DNA from: Limanda limanda
Taxonomy: Eukaryota; Chordata; Actinopteri; Pleuronectiformes; Pleuronectidae
Length of the DNA: 64,000 bases
Assembly: GCF_963576545.1 (NCBI RefSeq)
Contig: NW_026870578.1
Location: 292,426 to 356,425, forward strand
Direction of reading: 5' to 3'
This document shows, one piece after another, positions 61,401-64,000 of this stretch (its first letter is position 1; every line of letters starts with the position of its first letter). The translations under genes and the position numbers were made by a program. The notes beneath the pieces are model-generated. The model saw nothing but the letters and a program-made list of their open reading frames with translations. It did no database searches and had not been told where the DNA came from.

Positions 61401-62378
61401 CCCAAGTGTCAGAAAAGCGCTGGAAACAGGGAGATAAGCCTTTTTTGGAAGAAATGGTCAAATTCTTGAATTTTTCATCACACATCATCCCAAATGTCAC
61501 TAAACAGCTGGAAACGGGGAGATAAGCCGTTTTTGGAAGCAATGGTTAAGATTTCTGACTTTTTCATCACATGTCAGCCCAAGTGTCAGAAAAGCGCTGG
61601 AAACAGGGAGATAAGCCTATTTTGGAAGAAATGGTCAAATTCTTGAATTTTTCATCACACATCATCCCAATTGTCACTAAACAGCTGGAAACGGGGAGAT
61701 AAGCCTTTTTTGGAAGCATTGATTAAGATTTCTGACTTTTTCATCACATGTCAGCCCAAGTGTCAGAAAAGCGCTGGAAACAGGGAGATAAGCCTTTTTT
61801 GGAAGAAATGGTCAAATTCTTGAATTTTTCATCACACATCATCCCAAATGTCACTAAACAGCTGGAAACGGGGAGATAAGCCGTTTTTGGAAGCAATGGT
61901 TAACATTTTGACTTTTTCATCACATATCAGCTCCAGTGTCAGAAAAGCGCTGGAAACAGGGAGATATGCCTTTTTTTGGAAGAAATGGTTAAATTCTTGA
62001 ATTTTTCATCACACATCATCCCAAATGTCACTAAACAGCTGGAAACGGGGAGATAAGCGTTTTTTGGAAGCATTGATTAAGATTTCTGACTTTTTCATCA
62101 CATGTCAGCCCAAGTGTCAGAAAAGCGCTGGAAACAGGGAGATAAGCCTTTTTTGGAAGAAATGGTCAAATTCTTGAATTATTCATCACACATCATCCCA
62201 AATGTCACTAAACAGCTGGAAACGGGGAGATAAGCCGTTTTTGGAAGCAATGGTTAAGATTTCTGACTTTTTCATCACATGTCAGCCCAAGTGTCAGAAA
62301 AGCGCTGGAAACAGGGAGATAAGCCTTTTTTGGAAGAAATGGTTAAATTCTTGAATTTTTCATCACACATCATCCCAA
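58485..62378 (+). repeat. Fourth module T followed by 708-bp-type repeats
   Basis: Module T is repeated 1594 bp after the previous one (CATCACACATCAGCTCC at 58556). It is followed as at 38.6-41.0 kb by an a2 with GAGACAAGCC and by higher-order repeats with AATTG at 59901, 60963 and 61671. Spacings are 1062 bp (six dimers) and 708 bp (four dimers), so one copy has gained a dimer pair. Correspondence with 38.8 kb is at an offset of 20351 bp. Confidence 0.83.
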
Positions 62379-64000
62379 ATGTCACTAAACAGCTGGAAAC
62401 GGGGAGATAAGCCTTTTTTGGAAGCATTGATTAAGATTTCTGACTTTTCATCACATGTCAGCCCAAGTGTCAGAAAAGCGCTGGAAACAGTGAGACAAGC
62501 CTTTTTTGGAAGAAATGGTCAAATTCTTGAATTTTTCATCACACATCATCCCAAATGTCACTAAACAGCTGGAAACGGGGAGATAAGCCGTTTTTGGAAG
62601 CAATGGTTAACATTTTGACTTTTTCATCACATATCAGCTCCAGTGTCAGAAAAGCGCTGGAAACAGGGAGATATGCCTTTTTTTGGAAGAAATGGTTAAA
62701 TTCTTGAATTTTTCATCACACATCATCCCAAATGTCACTAAACAGCTGGAAACGGGGAGATAAGCCTTTTTTGGAAGCATTGATTAAGATTTCTGACTGT
62801 TTCATCACATGTCAGCCCAAGTGTCAGAAAAGCGCTGGAAACAGGGAGATAAGCCTTTTTTGGAAGAAATGGTCAAATTCTTGAATTTTTCATCACACAT
62901 CATCCCAAATGTCACTAAACAGCTGGAAACGGGGAGATAAGCCGTTTTTGGAAGCAATGGTTAAGATTTCTGACTTTTTCATCACATGCCAGCCCAAGTG
63001 TCAGAAAAGCGCTGGAAACAGGGAGATAAGCCTTTTTTGGAAGAAATGGTTAAATTCTTGAATTTTTCATCACACATCATCCCAAATGTCACTAAACAGC
63101 TGGAAACGGGGAGATAAGTTTTTTTTGGAAGCATTGATTAAGATTTCTGACTTTTTCATCACATGTCAGCCCAAGTGTCAGAAAAGCGCTGGAAACAGGG
63201 AGATAAGCCTTTTTTGGAAGAAATGGTTAAATTCTTGAATTTTTCATCACACATCATCCCAAATGTCACTAAACAGCTGGAAACGGGGAGATAAGTTTTT
63301 TTTGGAAGCATTGATTAAGATTTCTGACTTTTTCATCACATGTCAGCCCAAGTGTCAGAAAAGCGCTGGAAACAGGGAGATATGCCTTTTTTGGAAGAAA
63401 TGGTCAAATTCTTGAATTTTTCATCACACATCATCCCAAATGTCACTAAACAGCTGGAAACGGGGAGATAAGCCGTTTTTGGAAGCAATGGTTAATATTT
63501 CTGACTTTTTCATCACATGTCAGCCCAAGTGTCAGAAAAGCGCTGGAAACAGGGAGATAAGCCTTTTTTGGAAGAAATGGTCAAATTCTTGAATTTTTCA
63601 TCACACATCATCCCAAATGTCACTAAACAGCTGGAAACGGGTAGATAAGCCGTTTTTTGGAAGCAATGGTTAACATTTCTGACTTTTTCATCACATATCA
63701 GCTCCAGTGTCAGAAAAGCGCTGGAAACAGGGAGATATGCCTTTTTTGGAAGAAATGGTTAAATTCTTGAATTTTTCATCACACATCATCCCAAATGTCA
63801 CTAAACAGCTGGAAACGGGGAGATAAGCCGTTTTTGGAAGCAATGGTTAACATTTTGACTTTTTCATCACATATCAGCTCCAGTGTCAGAAAAGCGCTGG
63901 AAACAGGGAGATAAGCCTTTTTTGGAAGAAATGGTTAAATTCTTGAATTTTTCATCACACATCATCCCAAATGTCACTAAACAGCTGGAAACGGGGAGAT
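62379..64000 (+). repeat. Copy of the 50.9-52.2 kb block, one dimer longer, cut by the window end
   Basis: Markers match 50877 onward at 11502 bp (CTGACTGTTTC at 62799 against 51297). After that the T8-a3 dimer is present twice (near 63118 and 63295) instead of once, and GGGTAGATAAG at 63640 is offset 11679 bp from 51961, which is 11502 + 177. GGTTAATATTTC near 63492 is also shared. The array continues beyond 64000. Confidence 0.87.

Larger units (their letters stand above)
6440..64000 (+). repeat. 177-bp dimeric satellite array (about 325 dimers)
   Basis: An uninterrupted head-to-tail array with no inversion and no inserted element. It alternates an 89-bp monomer a (starting GGAAGCAATGG or GGAAGCATTGATT, containing AGCGCTGGAAACAGGGAGAT) and an 88-bp monomer b (starting GGAAGAAATGG, containing CAGCTGGAAACGGGGAGAT). 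The two are homologous: both have a TTTTTCATCACA segment, a 6-bp palindrome (AGCGCT or CAGCTG), GGAAAC, GAGATAAG and a closing T run of variable length. Subtypes: a1 has GGTTAAGATTTCTGAC; a2 has GGTTAACATTTTGAC, CATATCAGCTCC and GATATGCC; a3 has CATTGATTAAGATTTC. b1 has GGTCAAATTC and b2 GGTTAAATTC; b2 usually follows a2. The array runs off the right edge. The family is not one I recognise. Confidence 0.97.

Noticed and set aside
6301..62564. Many 60-100 codon frames in satellite 2 starting MSLNSWKRGDKPF
   Set aside because: The same peptide recurs at every dimer with a 59-residue period (177/3) and breaks with each one-base indel. Minus-strand frames are of the same kind. No gene is supported.
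6440..64000. CRISPR-like regular repeats
   Set aside because: The whole period is repeated; there are no unique spacers between constant repeats, no leader and no cas genes. The telomeric motif shows it is eukaryotic DNA.
6440..64000. Functional centromere with canonical CENP-B boxes
   Set aside because: The motif lacks the TTC of the essential TTCG half, and the array sits next to telomere-bearing units. Centromere function cannot be concluded from sequence; only the partial similarity is reported as a finding.
6447..64000. T runs as transcription terminators or Pol III stops
   Set aside because: T5-T9 runs occur at every monomer boundary, with no A or B box or other RNA-gene signal upstream; they are part of the satellite consensus.

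Overview
The window is entirely tandemly repeated eukaryotic DNA. I find no gene, RNA gene, transposon, CRISPR array or prokaryotic feature. The TTAGGG-type telomere motif, nucleosome-sized satellite units and nested higher-order repeats point to a nuclear chromosome end or an interstitial telomere-derived block. The telomere type (vertebrates, many other animals, filamentous fungi, some protists and plants) does not fix the species, and I do not recognise either satellite family. Telomeric motifs read CCCTAA on the + strand, as expected if a chromosome end lies to the left.

Region 1 (1-6439) is a composite array of two homologous monomers. A (163 bp) carries a short telomeric insert of exactly four CCC tracts; B (155 bp) has unrelated sequence there. 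There are 25 A units, 15 full B units and one cut B unit, and their lengths sum exactly to 6439. Order changes along the array: AAB and AAAB clusters on the left, near-strict AB alternation on the right, where an A subtype (A') dominates. Internal duplications of 1769 and 799 bp offset are visible, and one chimeric unit marks a crossover.

Region 2 (6440-64000) is a different satellite made of alternating 89-bp (a) and 88-bp (b) monomers, giving a 177-bp dimer and about 325 dimers, all in one orientation. The a monomer has three main subtypes (a1, a2, a3) and b has two (b1, b2). They combine into larger patterns: 531-bp (3-dimer), 708-bp (4-dimer) and 1413-bp (8-dimer) spacings, a recurrent five-dimer cassette, a module S of about 3.7 kb seen four times, and a macro-repeat of about 6.2-6.7 kb (37.5-44.2 and 44.2-50.9 kb) with relatives at 56.2-61.7 kb. 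Copies differ by whole numbers of 177-bp dimers, the signature of in-register unequal exchange. One half-dimer slip occurs at 17583.

A stretch at about 21.8-29.6 kb is peppered with one-base insertions and deletions in otherwise near-identical repeats, which looks like low consensus quality or false duplication rather than biology. Open reading frames in the window are artefacts: 177 bp and A+B (318 bp) are both multiples of three, so stop-free frames propagate.
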